From Deltaproteobacteria bacterium (lineage in GTDB: Bacteria; Bdellovibrionota_C; UBA2361; JANWWW01), in assembly GCA_025055295.1 (NCBI GenBank), contig JANWWW010000009.1:1-35698 (forward strand): a stretch of 35,698 nucleotides of DNA, read 5' to 3'. Under the pieces are notes generated by a model. That model saw only the letters and a list, made by a program, of their open reading frames with translations. It ran no database searches and was not told the origin of the DNA. Below are positions 1 to 7,925 of the stretch, piece after piece. Each line of letters begins with the position of its first letter. The first letter of the stretch is position 1. Both the position numbers and the translations under genes were made by a program.

Positions 1-134
1 GGCATGCCACCATACGCAATAAAACCAATCATCTGGTTGTAATTGACAACAATAAATTCCTGTTCATAGCAATCAAGATCGAGTTCCCTAACAATTTCCA
101 AAATTCTTTCGTCCCAAATCTGCAGGTTTTCCAT
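1..134 (-). CDS. spoVR: SpoVR family protein, N-terminal fragment cut by window edge
   Basis: Only the first 44 codons are inside the window, read on the minus strand from ATG at 134. The visible peptide begins MENLQIWDERILEIVRELDL and continues with a Tyr/Glu-rich stretch ending in IAYGGMP. This matches the N-terminus of SpoVR/YcgB proteins, where a comparable segment precedes the conserved HWSFGK region, which lies outside the window. The start codon overlaps the stop of the upstream yeaH-like gene as TGATG, so translation is probably coupled. SpoVR proteins are cytoplasmic and poorly understood biochemically. They are named for a role in Bacillus spore cortex formation, but occur widely in non-sporulating bacteria beside PrkA and YeaH/YhbH. 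The identification rests on a short fragment plus this gene order. Confidence 0.88.
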   Translation of the reverse strand, partial: MENLQIWDERILEIVRELDLDCYEQEFIVVNYNQMIGFIAYGGM

Positions 135-1273
135 CACTTTTCCTTGGATAAAAATTCTTTTAGCGCCGGATATACATCTTCTTTGGAGTTGATTGAAACG
201 CAATGAAAATTTGGAAAAGAGATCTTTGAAAAAATATCAAGCATTGAGCCACTATAATAAGCTGAACCATGCGGCTTTATTTCTCCATAACCGAACAAGT
301 TCGCTTTTTTGCATATTTCCTGAGCCAACTGAAAAGCTTTGTCGTTGTCGGAATAATAATTGTCTCCGTCAGAGCAGTGAAATACATAAATGTTCCATGA
401 ACTCGGGTGGAAGCGAGAGTCTATAATTTCAAGCGCTTTTGCATAACCCGACGAGATGTAAGTTCCGCCAGACTCGACACGATGAAAAAACTCTGTTTCT
501 GAAACTTCTTTTGCTTCCGTGTGGTGGGCTATAAAAACGACTTCCGCGTTTTCGTACCTTGAGCGTATGAAATTATAAAGAAGGAAATAAAAACTTCTCG
601 CGAGGTATTTTTTTGTGGTTGTCATCGACCCGCTTGTGTCCATGATACAAATTACAACTGCGTTGACTGACTCTTTGGGTCTAGGCTTTACAAAAAAATA
701 CCTTAAATCTCTTTCGTGAAACGGAAAACTTTCCTCCTTTGCTTGGGACGCAATTTTTCGTTTTACCCTGTTTTTGGCGGTCAGTCGTTTGTCTAGTCTT
801 GCAGGAATGCCTTTGCGTCTGTGTCCGCTTCTCTTCAGGCCCTTATTGGAGATAATTTTTTTCAACTTTTTTCTGTCGATGTCCGGAAGTTGCAAATCAT
901 CAAACATTATGTCAACCAGTTCTTCAAGGGTTACCTCAGTTTCCAAAGCGTCTACACCCGGCATGTCTCCCGCAGGTCCTGTTGTGTCCCTTGCGTCAGG
1001 CTGATTTTCAAAAACGTCACCAATACTTTGTTTGCCGTTACCCTGAGCAACGCGAGGAATATTGTCCCCAAAGATAAAGCGGTATTCTTTTATGGTTCTA
1101 ACAGGAACCTTGATGATTTTGTCTTTGCTTTGGCCGATTATGGCTTCTTCCGAGATGATGTCAGCTATGTTGTCACGTATTGACTGTTTAACCTTCTCAA
1201 GATGTCTCCTCCGGTCTTTGGCGGTTTGGTCGGATAGATCTCTTTCCGCAAATTCGCGAAAAACAGCGCACAT
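134..1273 (-). CDS. yeaH: YeaH/YhbH family (DUF444) VWA-like protein
   Basis: The protein has 379 residues if started at ATG 1273, which overlaps the prkA stop as TGATG. A TTG one codon upstream is possible but less likely, because the same TGATG junction recurs at the other end of this gene. An N-terminal charged region carries several RR/KR clusters (about 20–30 and 150–175). Near residue 190 comes HERDLRYFFVKPRP, typical of DUF444. It is followed by a von Willebrand A-like fold with MIDAS motif DTSGS at about 213–217 and a downstream GGTYISSGY segment. Length is close to Bacillus YhbH and a little shorter than E. coli YeaH. Family members are co-transcribed with the PrkA kinase and linked to stationary-phase or sporulation stress responses. 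The exact biochemical role is unknown. Confidence 0.95.
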   Translation of the reverse strand: MCAVFREFAERDLSDQTAKDRRRHLEKVKQSIRDNIADIISEEAIIGQSKDKIIKVPVRTIKEYRFIFGDNIPRVAQGNGKQSIGDVFENQPDARDTTGPAGDMPGVDALETEVTLEELVDIMFDDLQLPDIDRKKLKKIISNKGLKRSGHRRKGIPARLDKRLTAKNRVKRKIASQAKEESFPFHERDLRYFFVKPRPKESVNAVVICIMDTSGSMTTTKKYLARSFYFLLYNFIRSRYENAEVVFIAHHTEAKEVSETEFFHRVESGGTYISSGYAKALEIIDSRFHPSSWNIYVFHCSDGDNYYSDNDKAFQLAQEICKKANLFGYGEIKPHGSAYYSGSMLDIFSKISFPNFHCVSINSKEDVYPALKEFLSKEK

Positions 1274-3210
1274 CAATCTTTCCAGAGGTTGTTAGCCGCA
1301 AACCTTAAAAGAGTGTCAATTGAAGCCGGCGGATAGCCCATTTTTATGAGTTCCTCAGTCACCTTGTTGTACCTTTTTCGTTGTTCCTCGTCGCGGGTTG
1401 TGGACTTGGTTGTAACCCTTACCAACTCTCTAACCGAGAACATTAATTTGTTTTCAATTCCCTGCCTTAATGGTTCGTACGATTTGTAGTTTAGTTTCTC
1501 GTTTTTTCTGATTGCCGACCAAAGGTAGGCTATAACCTCTTGCCTAAAATTCTCGCACGCAGATCCGGTGATGCCGATTGTTTCCTCAATACTGCGCATA
1601 AAATTCTCGTCAGGATCAAGATCCTCGCCCGTATGGCGGTCTTTCACTTTTCTTCGCGTAACAAACGCCTCCGCATGGTCGAGGTAGTTTTGGAACAGAG
1701 CCTCAGCTTGCTCTTCAAAAGAGTACACAAAAGCTTTGGTGATATCCTGCTCCAAAAGTCGAAGATATTCCTTGTGTATAGTGTCCTGAAGAAACTCAAG
1801 ATACTGTTTTTTGGTCTCTTCTGGAAAATCTCCTTCCCTTACCATGTTTATTAGGGCTTCTTTGACTGATAGCGGGTGGATACAGTTAAGCTCTAAATTG
1901 TCAGAGAGCGCATTGTCAATCGCTTTCATTATGAACCTTGTGGAAATTCCCGTCATGCCTTCATTTTTTGCTTCGCTCATCAGTTCCTGAACATCAATTT
2001 TTTTGGTCTTGCCTTTTTCGAGAACTTCTTCGCCGTTATACAGCCTGAGTTTTGTCAAAAGGTCGCATTTTGGCGTCGGTTCAAGGCGCGAAAGAATCGC
2101 GAACATCGCCGCAATGTCGAGTGTGTGAGGAGCAATGTCGGCCTTAAAATTGGAGTTTCGGAGAATTTTTTTGTAAATTTTAACCTCTTCGTCAAGACGC
2201 AAATTGTAGGGGACTTTAAGAATAACCAGTCTGTCAAGTATTGCTTCGTTGGTTGGATCGGATCTAAATTTTTTCCATTCGCTTTCGTTTGAGTGAGCGA
2301 TGATGCAGGTGTCAACATATATCATTCCGTGTCTTCCCGGAGCAGGTATGCTTTTTTCCTGAGTTGCGGTGATAATCGTGTGGAGATACTCAACTTCGTT
2401 TTTAAAAATTTCTATAAATTCAACCAAACCCCTGTTGCCTCTATTTAAAGCACCGCTAAGATCCAGAACTCTAGGGTCTCCCTCGGAAAACTTGTCAAGC
2501 TTGGAAATGTCTTCGCTTCCAATTAGGACGCTTGTGTCTTGATTATTGGGATCTACAGGAGGAACGACGCCAATACCACGTCGCGCTCTTATTGAAAAAG
2601 AATACGTTGCCACGGGATATGATTCCCATTTTCCTTTGAATTCATTCAGGAGACGGTATCGAACAACTGGGTTTATATCTCCCTCGATCTTTACTCCAAG
2701 AATTTCTTCCAATTGAGGACGAAAATGCCTCGGCACAATCGTCAGCGGTTCGCCAAACATTGGATCGTCTTCCAAAGCGTAAAAAGGAGGGAGTTCCTCA
2801 AGCCCTCTTTTTATTTTTTCAACCAAGGAGCTTTTTCCGGAACCAACAGGACCTACAAGAAATAGAACTTGTCTGCTTTCTTCACCCTTAAGGGAGGCGG
2901 ACTGAAAATAACGAACAAGTTGCTGGATTGTTTTTTCCATCCCGAAAAACTCTGAAGCGAAAAATTTGTAAATTTTGACCTTTTGACCTCCAAAGATTCT
3001 TTTCAGTTTTGGATTGGTTTCATAGTCCGGCTCTTCAATGCCGTGTTTGATGATCATATTGAAGATTCTTTCATGAGCGGTTTGAACTATACTTGGATCT
3101 TTTTTAACAAGCTCAATATAATCCAAAACCGTCCCTCTCCATTCAAACTTTTTCCTTTTCTCACGGTCTTGCTCGATTAAGTCTAAAATGTTGGTTGAAC
3201 CTTTTCCCAC
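1273..3210 (-). CDS. prkA: PrkA family serine protein kinase / AAA+ protein
   Basis: At 645 residues this matches PrkA/YeaG length. The N-terminus (IEQDREKRKKFEWRGTVLDY) is characteristic, and Walker A GPVGSGKS lies at about 120–127 within the AAA-type PrkA domain. The C-terminal third is helical and resembles the kinase-associated region of the family. PrkA was described as a serine kinase, and later work on the Bacillus protein also supports an ATP-dependent protease activity; it acts in the cytoplasm during starvation or sporulation. It is the first gene of the prkA–yeaH–spoVR unit. The start is GTG at 3210. TAATCT on the minus strand at 3219–3224 sits 8 nt before it and I see no Shine–Dalgarno, so the mRNA may be leaderless. 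Confidence 0.97.
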   Translation of the reverse strand: MGKGSTNILDLIEQDREKRKKFEWRGTVLDYIELVKKDPSIVQTAHERIFNMIIKHGIEEPDYETNPKLKRIFGGQKVKIYKFFASEFFGMEKTIQQLVRYFQSASLKGEESRQVLFLVGPVGSGKSSLVEKIKRGLEELPPFYALEDDPMFGEPLTIVPRHFRPQLEEILGVKIEGDINPVVRYRLLNEFKGKWESYPVATYSFSIRARRGIGVVPPVDPNNQDTSVLIGSEDISKLDKFSEGDPRVLDLSGALNRGNRGLVEFIEIFKNEVEYLHTIITATQEKSIPAPGRHGMIYVDTCIIAHSNESEWKKFRSDPTNEAILDRLVILKVPYNLRLDEEVKIYKKILRNSNFKADIAPHTLDIAAMFAILSRLEPTPKCDLLTKLRLYNGEEVLEKGKTKKIDVQELMSEAKNEGMTGISTRFIMKAIDNALSDNLELNCIHPLSVKEALINMVREGDFPEETKKQYLEFLQDTIHKEYLRLLEQDITKAFVYSFEEQAEALFQNYLDHAEAFVTRRKVKDRHTGEDLDPDENFMRSIEETIGITGSACENFRQEVIAYLWSAIRKNEKLNYKSYEPLRQGIENKLMFSVRELVRVTTKSTTRDEEQRKRYNKVTEELIKMGYPPASIDTLLRFAANNLWKD

Positions 3211-3371
3211 AAAAGTTAAGATTATTAGCTTGTGACAGATTTCTCATAAAATTTCTTAGACACAATATTTACGGTCTATTTTGTTGTATTAAGTACTTCT
3301 GCGTTTATAGAATTGAGGGTTATCAAGAGGTGTTGCTCCCGCTTTTTCGTCCTTTGGAAGGTGACTACATC

Positions 3372-3845
3372 ATGTATGTCTATAATCCTACCAACATACT
3401 GGGACTGATAAAAATTTACGACCATTCAGCATCCCTTATAAACGAGGTCAAGATAATGGGTCAGGAGATACTAAATTTTAATATTAAAACAATCTTTGAC
3501 GATAATCAAACCTATTATATTCGAGCTAGCCTGGGATATCTGGATGTAAACAATTTAATTTTGAAGGCTTTCGTCAAAAATGGCGGTAAAACTTTCCCTG
3601 TGAATCCCTTGAAAAAAGTTTTACCGGGATACTGGTACTTTGCGAAGCCTCAAGACACTAATGTCATCGTCTTAAACCCTAACGAAAAGACAGCCCGCCT
3701 GACATTAAATATCGCCGATATAAATGTTTCCATTGAGTTAAAAAAAGGGCTTATCTCTTTGCCGCTATCTTTCCCAGATTACATGGATACGCCAAAACTT
3801 GGCTCCTCGGAACAGGTTTATATCGGTTTCATGAATTTCTTTTAA
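3372..3845 (+). CDS. hypothetical protein, first gene of the HerA cluster
   Basis: I do not recognise this 157-residue protein. The start at ATG 3372 is supported by GGAAGGTGA about 8 nt upstream, one of the few clear Shine–Dalgarno sequences in the window. A longer frame from 3195 would overlap the divergent prkA start and has no support. The sequence is rich in beta-forming residues with no signal peptide and no membrane segment. Its second half (NVIVLNPNEKTARLTLNI) has the alternating pattern of a beta-sandwich and weakly resembles the C-terminal half of the next gene. It heads a tight five-gene plus-strand run ending with the HerA-type ATPase, with 0–20 nt gaps or overlaps, so co-transcription is likely. 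Confidence 0.72.
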   Translation: MYVYNPTNILGLIKIYDHSASLINEVKIMGQEILNFNIKTIFDDNQTYYIRASLGYLDVNNLILKAFVKNGGKTFPVNPLKKVLPGYWYFAKPQDTNVIVLNPNEKTARLTLNIADINVSIELKKGLISLPLSFPDYMDTPKLGSSEQVYIGFMNFF

Positions 3846-4394
3846 ATGATCCGAAAAGCTTCTTTCGTCGGTTTCATCCCTGCTGAATGCTCAGAACCTT
3901 TTCTACTCGTAACACCAGTTTCCGCAATGTATGCAAATTTAAATGATGTTGAAATACACATTACATTATTAAGCAAAGAAGAAGATATTTTTCATAACAT
4001 GATCAAAATTGACAAGCCAATTCAAATTCAGTTGCCAAAAATTGCAAATCACGAGGCTTTTATCGTCTCTTTTGTTTCACAAACGTCAAAACTACCCGTC
4101 GAACAGTTTCAAGCCTTTATAGGTCTCAATGAACTTACTTTCATTGAGTGCCAGCGGTACATTAAACAAGAAAAAGGATTTTTGGTCACGGAAAATTTAT
4201 TAAAAAACTGCTATATTGCTATCATCAATCTAAGTGACAAGGAAAAACTCACAATAATCGGAGACAAAAAAGAAAAAGAAATAAGTCTTGCTTCTTGCAT
4301 TACCGTCTATTATCTGTCTGAGAGATCCTTCCTGTATCTGGACTGCGCCGGAGAGTACGTGTACCCTTTTTGTGTGCCTGTTTCACTACAATGA
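3846..4394 (+). CDS. hypothetical protein, second gene of the HerA cluster
   Basis: This is an unrecognised 182-residue protein starting at ATG 3846, directly after the stop of the upstream gene, with no separate ribosome-binding site. It has no signal peptide or membrane helix. The C-terminal half (YIAIINLSDKEKLTIIGD, then ISLASCITVYYL) shows the same kind of alternating beta pattern as the end of the preceding protein, so the two may be diverged copies. This is judged by eye only. Its stop overlaps the start of the next gene as ATGA, which points to translational coupling. Nothing in the sequence gives a catalytic motif. Confidence 0.72.
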   Translation: MIRKASFVGFIPAECSEPFLLVTPVSAMYANLNDVEIHITLLSKEEDIFHNMIKIDKPIQIQLPKIANHEAFIVSFVSQTSKLPVEQFQAFIGLNELTFIECQRYIKQEKGFLVTENLLKNCYIAIINLSDKEKLTIIGDKKEKEISLASCITVYYLSERSFLYLDCAGEYVYPFCVPVSLQ

Positions 4395-4903
4395 AGTTAC
4401 TGGGCGTGCTCTCAGGGGGAAATCAATTCTGGCAAAATTCGACCATTTGCGTTACTTTGTCTTATATTAAGCAAACCCGAAAAAATGTTGAGCTGTTCTT
4501 GGCTGTTTGCGAAGGGTCATCCAACCATTGTCTCAGAGACACAATTTCACAAGCTAGCTCCAAAGAATGCTGCTTTTGTTTCGGTGAAGCTTTACTCCTT
4601 GCGGGTTGGTGTTCAGGGAAAATAATTTTTCAAACAGATGTTTTAAAAGATGAGGATCAGTTTATGGATACCTATATTTTTTGTTTGGCGGAGGACCCTT
4701 TCGTAAAAAAAATCAAGTCAGGCAACAAAGTAATATTTACCTTTAATCATCACGAAAAAGTGCTTACAATTCTCGCGAAAGGAAAGAGCTTTAACTCTGA
4801 TTTGTTTTTGGACAGCGCTTTCACGATGTCCCGTGACAAAAAGGCGTGGCATCCAAGGATAATAACTGAACTTGATAAAGTTTGTGCTTTCCTTGAAATA
4901 TAG
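4391..4903 (+). CDS. hypothetical cysteine-rich protein, third gene of the HerA cluster
   Basis: This is an unrecognised 170-residue protein. ATG at 4391 overlaps the previous stop as ATGA, which is preferred over an upstream in-frame ATG at 4370 inside the previous gene. The N-terminus MKLLGVLSGGNQFWQN begins with a short hydrophobic strand and a glycine pair. Cysteines are frequent in the first half, including a CCFCF cluster near residue 60. The C-terminus has FTMSRDKKAWHPRI followed by a helix. There is no signal peptide and no convincing membrane segment. It does not look like the nuclease NurA that often accompanies HerA: I see no clear conserved acidic nuclease motif. Function unknown. 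Confidence 0.7.
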   Translation: MKLLGVLSGGNQFWQNSTICVTLSYIKQTRKNVELFLAVCEGSSNHCLRDTISQASSKECCFCFGEALLLAGWCSGKIIFQTDVLKDEDQFMDTYIFCLAEDPFVKKIKSGNKVIFTFNHHEKVLTILAKGKSFNSDLFLDSAFTMSRDKKAWHPRIITELDKVCAFLEI

Positions 4904-4915
4904 ACGGAGAAAGAA

Positions 4916-5440
4916 ATGCACGTAGACAAATGGATCTGGGGTAAAGAAATTGTGCTGACAGACTTGCGCACTCCGTTTACTGTGAAGATCTTAATGCCAA
5001 AGAAAGGGGTCAAGGGAGCGCTCAGTCTACAGTCTCACTCTTCCAAGATAGAGTACTGGGCGGTTTTATCGGGGCACGGTATTGCCCAGTTTATCGTGAA
5101 TGACCAACTTTTTTCGGTGTTCATAAAAACAGGAATGGTTTTTAAAATATCCCCAAAAGTAATACACAGGCTGGCAAGCATAGATAATCTCAAGGTTTTT
5201 GAAGCCTCAACTCTCGACAAACACAGTATTGACAAATCTTCGCCAAAAGATGTTGTAAGGTTTCAGTGCTTTCACGGACGAGATTGTGTTGTACCGGAGT
5301 CTGAAAAATTAAAATCTTTAATCGATAAATCTGTTGAAGAACTGTGTGAAATGATCCACCGTCGAGAAATTACTCAAAAAAAAAGTCTTCTTGCTCGATT
5401 AAAAAAATTACAGATATATCTGGGTGACTGGCATAATTAG
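4916..5440 (+). CDS. cupin domain protein, mannose-6-phosphate isomerase type II C-terminal-like
   Basis: At 174 residues, this has GGAG at 4906–4909, about 6 nt before ATG 4916. The central cupin core reads SLQSHSSKIEYWAVLSGHGI, then VFKISPKVIHRL, then the family tail ending DVVRFQCFHGRD. This corresponds to the barrel appended to mannose-1-phosphate guanylyltransferases and to stand-alone type II phosphomannose isomerases, whose usual core is HxHRxEhW…PxxxxHR…D.vRf.D.yGR. One expected metal-binding histidine position is occupied by Ser (HSS rather than HHH), so activity is uncertain. The last 45 residues form a charged helical extension. It overlaps the HerA-type gene by 17 nt. Sugar isomerase or sugar-binding regulator are both possible. 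Confidence 0.85.
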   Translation: MHVDKWIWGKEIVLTDLRTPFTVKILMPKKGVKGALSLQSHSSKIEYWAVLSGHGIAQFIVNDQLFSVFIKTGMVFKISPKVIHRLASIDNLKVFEASTLDKHSIDKSSPKDVVRFQCFHGRDCVVPESEKLKSLIDKSVEELCEMIHRREITQKKSLLARLKKLQIYLGDWHN

Positions 5441-7004
5441 TGACCAAGCGGTAACCGGCAAAGTGTTAATGTCCGATGGACAAACGATAGTGTATTATTC
5501 GGAAAATCCCGATCTTTGCTCAAGAGTTGGCGATATAGTCTACCTGAGGGATAACAGGAACACTTACTGCTTTAAAACACATTCGGTGTTTAAGAGCGAC
5601 AATGTTTTTCAAGCCCGGGCATATTTTATTTTTGCTCTATCGGGAGACAAAATCAACTTTTCAGCCCTACCCAAACCAAAACCCGATGATCCGGTTTATA
5701 GATTGAACAACGAGCTGGAAAAATTCTTCGCGTGGAATCTTGGGGACGAATTAACTCTTAATTGTTTTGAATTAAGAGATCTTAAAATAAATTATCCGGT
5801 TCAGCCTGAAAAGCTTTTCGCAAAACATATGGGTATTTTTGGTTGTACAGGCTCCGGAAAAAGCTGGAGCTTGGCAAGTATCATCGAAGAATGTCAAAAT
5901 TACAATTCAAAAATTCTGCTCATAGACACCTCAGGCGAGTACAAAAATTTTAAAAAGTGCGTATCGCTTGGCTTTAGTGAAGAAGGGACTTTCCCCTTTA
6001 CACTGCCATATTTAGAGCTACTTGAGACTGACCTTTATACGATATTTCAACCAAGCGATGGTATGCATCTTATAAAGCTTAAGAGTGCGGTCAAAAGCTT
6101 AAAACTTGCAAAGTTGGAACCAAAACTATCCGTTGGCGGATATATTCTAAAGGCAAATAGGGACAAACGGGAGTTCAATAAAGCCTACCAAAAACATTTT
6201 AAAGATGTCGAAAAACTGGATTGCAAATTTGATATTTCAAAGCTCCCGGTTCAACTTCAAAACGAATGCGTGTTCCCACAACAAAGCGCGGTAGAACCAA
6301 ACTTCTGGGGAGGTATAAACAGTCATGAGCTTGCTTTGTGCGCTCCCCTAATAGGCAAAATAGAAGCTTTTCTGTCAGACCCAGACTTAAAATTTATTTT
6401 CGACCCAAATCCCAAATATCCTTCTCTCATTGAGATCATAAAAACCTTTGTAGAGGAGAATTCAAAGCAAATATTAAGAATTTCTTTGGCAAACCTCACT
6501 ACAAGTTTGGGCATTCGCGAAGTGCTTGTCAATATAACAGGACGAGTTCTGTTTCATCTTGCTAAGCAGAATTTATTCATGAAAAGGCCTCTTCTTTTTG
6601 TTATAGATGAGGCGCACCAATTTCTAAGCGAGCATGCTTTGGGATTTGTCAAAAACTTTTCGCTGTCGAGCCTCGAAGAGATCGCAAAGCAGAGCAGAAA
6701 GTTTTCCCTTTGTTTGGTAATTGCCACGCAACAACCAAGAGAGATAAGTTCCTTGATTATAAGCCAGCTCGGATGTTGTCTTGTTCACAGACTAAACGAC
6801 CCAATGGATTTTGAGCTTATGAGGCCCATACTAGCTCTCAATGACAATAATGGTTTTTCTCAACTTTCAAACCTGAAAACAGGCGAAGCCTATTTGGCTG
6901 GTGTGGATTTCGAAAAACCAGTTTATGTTTCCGTAAAACCTCCGGACGCAAAACCTATCTCCCACAATGCTGATTTTCAAAAAGGCTGGAAAAGTTCAAA
7001 TTAG
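5424..7004 (+). CDS. HerA-type ATPase (HerA/FtsK superfamily DNA translocase)
   Basis: The protein has 526 residues. An N-terminal beta-rich segment (about 1–85) fits a HAS-barrel. Walker A GCTGSGKS is at 140–147 and LLIDTSGEYKNF near 165–176 is the HerA equivalent of the DxxGEY motif. Walker B LLFVIDEAHQFL is at 390–401, followed by SRKFSLCLVIATQQPREIS with a sensor-type TQQP motif. HerA forms hexameric rings that move DNA, usually with the nuclease NurA in end resection. Stand-alone HerA ATPases also act in anti-phage systems. No nurA, Mre11 or Rad50 is adjacent here. The start is GTG 5424 inside the cupin gene; an ATG at about 5469 would damage the HAS-barrel. The gene ends one base from the convergent fliA stop. 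Confidence 0.93.
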   Translation: MTGIISDQAVTGKVLMSDGQTIVYYSENPDLCSRVGDIVYLRDNRNTYCFKTHSVFKSDNVFQARAYFIFALSGDKINFSALPKPKPDDPVYRLNNELEKFFAWNLGDELTLNCFELRDLKINYPVQPEKLFAKHMGIFGCTGSGKSWSLASIIEECQNYNSKILLIDTSGEYKNFKKCVSLGFSEEGTFPFTLPYLELLETDLYTIFQPSDGMHLIKLKSAVKSLKLAKLEPKLSVGGYILKANRDKREFNKAYQKHFKDVEKLDCKFDISKLPVQLQNECVFPQQSAVEPNFWGGINSHELALCAPLIGKIEAFLSDPDLKFIFDPNPKYPSLIEIIKTFVEENSKQILRISLANLTTSLGIREVLVNITGRVLFHLAKQNLFMKRPLLFVIDEAHQFLSEHALGFVKNFSLSSLEEIAKQSRKFSLCLVIATQQPREISSLIISQLGCCLVHRLNDPMDFELMRPILALNDNNGFSQLSNLKTGEAYLAGVDFEKPVYVSVKPPDAKPISHNADFQKGWKSSN

Positions 7005-7005
7005 A

Positions 7006-7737
7006 TCAATCCTCAAAAATTCCAAGCGATTTCCTCAGATAAACCTTAAGTCGAAGCAAGCCACTTGCCCTTAATTGACTTACGCGACTTTCTGTGAGAT
7101 TAAGCACTTCTGCAATTTCTTTAAGATTTAACTCTTCGTAAAAATATAAAACCGTTACAAGCTTCTCTTTTTCGGGCAACCTGTCAAGAGCCCTAGCTAT
7201 GATTTCAACAAGCTCCCCGTCAAGGACCGCTACCTCGGGCAAACTCGCCTCGCACTCCTTGCTCCAGAATCTTTCTTCGCCCCGACCAAAACCAAGCTCC
7301 TCGAAACTGTACATCACAACGTTACTTACACTCCCTAAAAGATCTCTAAACTCGTCTATTGAAAGGCCAAGCTCGTTCGCGACCTCCTCTTCGGTGGCGC
7401 TTCTTCCCAACTTTTGTTCAACCATCATGTAGGCTTTTTCCATCTTATGAACTTTGGCTCTTAAACTTCTTGGAAGCCAGTCACAAGCTCTTAAATAATC
7501 CAAAACCGATCCCCTTATCCGATGGTACGCGTAGGCCTCAAAATTGGTTTCAAGAGACTCGTCAAATCTTTCCGCGGCATCCAAAAGTCCATAGATACCC
7601 GCATTAATCAAATCCTTTGGGTCAATAGAACTCGGAACTTTGTGAATAAAACGGGAAACAACTTTTTTGACAAGCGGCAGATGATCGTTTATGAGTTTTT
7701 CCTTTTCTTCTTCCGTCAGATTGTTAAAGTTTCTCAT
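7006..7737 (-). CDS. fliA: flagellar RNA polymerase sigma factor FliA (sigma-28)
   Basis: This is a 243-residue group 3 sigma factor. Region 2 spans about residues 20–95 with DLINAGIYGLLDAAERFD and YAYHRIRGSVLDYLRACDWLPR, the typical FliA/WhiG signature. Region 3 covers EKLGRSATEEEVANELG-type sequence, and region 4 ends with LTESRVSQLRASGLLRLK, the helix-turn-helix for the -35 element. FliA directs core RNA polymerase to late flagellar and chemotaxis genes and is held by FlgM in many bacteria. No flgM is seen here. ATG 7737 overlaps the stop of the upstream 63-aa gene as ATGA. It is the last gene of the flhB–flhA–flhG operon, its usual position in many phyla. Confidence 0.97.
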   Translation of the reverse strand: MRNFNNLTEEEKEKLINDHLPLVKKVVSRFIHKVPSSIDPKDLINAGIYGLLDAAERFDESLETNFEAYAYHRIRGSVLDYLRACDWLPRSLRAKVHKMEKAYMMVEQKLGRSATEEEVANELGLSIDEFRDLLGSVSNVVMYSFEELGFGRGEERFWSKECEASLPEVAVLDGELVEIIARALDRLPEKEKLVTVLYFYEELNLKEIAEVLNLTESRVSQLRASGLLRLKVYLRKSLGIFED

Positions 7738-7925
7738 TCAGTGTCTCCTTTTGGTGAAAACATTGCGCGAACAAATCGCCAAAACAGGTAAAAAGTTAAA
7801 AGCCATAATGAAACTCGCGCTGTAGTGGTCAGTATTCCCACGTTGTACGCAACACTGTTAAGAATTATCAAAACTGCCCCGAATATGCCAACAAGGGTAA
7901 CAAATTTTGAAACATAATTAGTCAT
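7734..7925 (-). CDS. small two-helix membrane protein between flhG and fliA
   Basis: This is a 63-residue protein not recognised by sequence. It has two hydrophobic segments, about residues 7–28 and 33–53, separated by a short polar turn, and a charged C-terminus (RFVRAMFSPKGDTE). It overlaps flhG by 8 nt and fliA by 4 nt, so it is embedded in the flagellar operon and almost certainly translated. Small membrane proteins at this operon position occur in some flagellar clusters, but I cannot name a family. A role linked to FlhG or flagellar gene control is only an inference from position. Confidence 0.75.
   Translation of the reverse strand: MTNYVSKFVTLVGIFGAVLIILNSVAYNVGILTTTARVSLWLLTFYLFWRFVRAMFSPKGDTE

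Noticed and set aside
3195-3371. Upstream extension of the first HerA-cluster gene
   Set aside because: It would overlap the divergent prkA start, while ATG 3372 has a clear GGAAGGTGA ribosome-binding site.
5424-7004. Archaeal-type HerA–NurA DNA repair operon
   Set aside because: None of the four neighbouring proteins shows NurA, Mre11 or Rad50 features.
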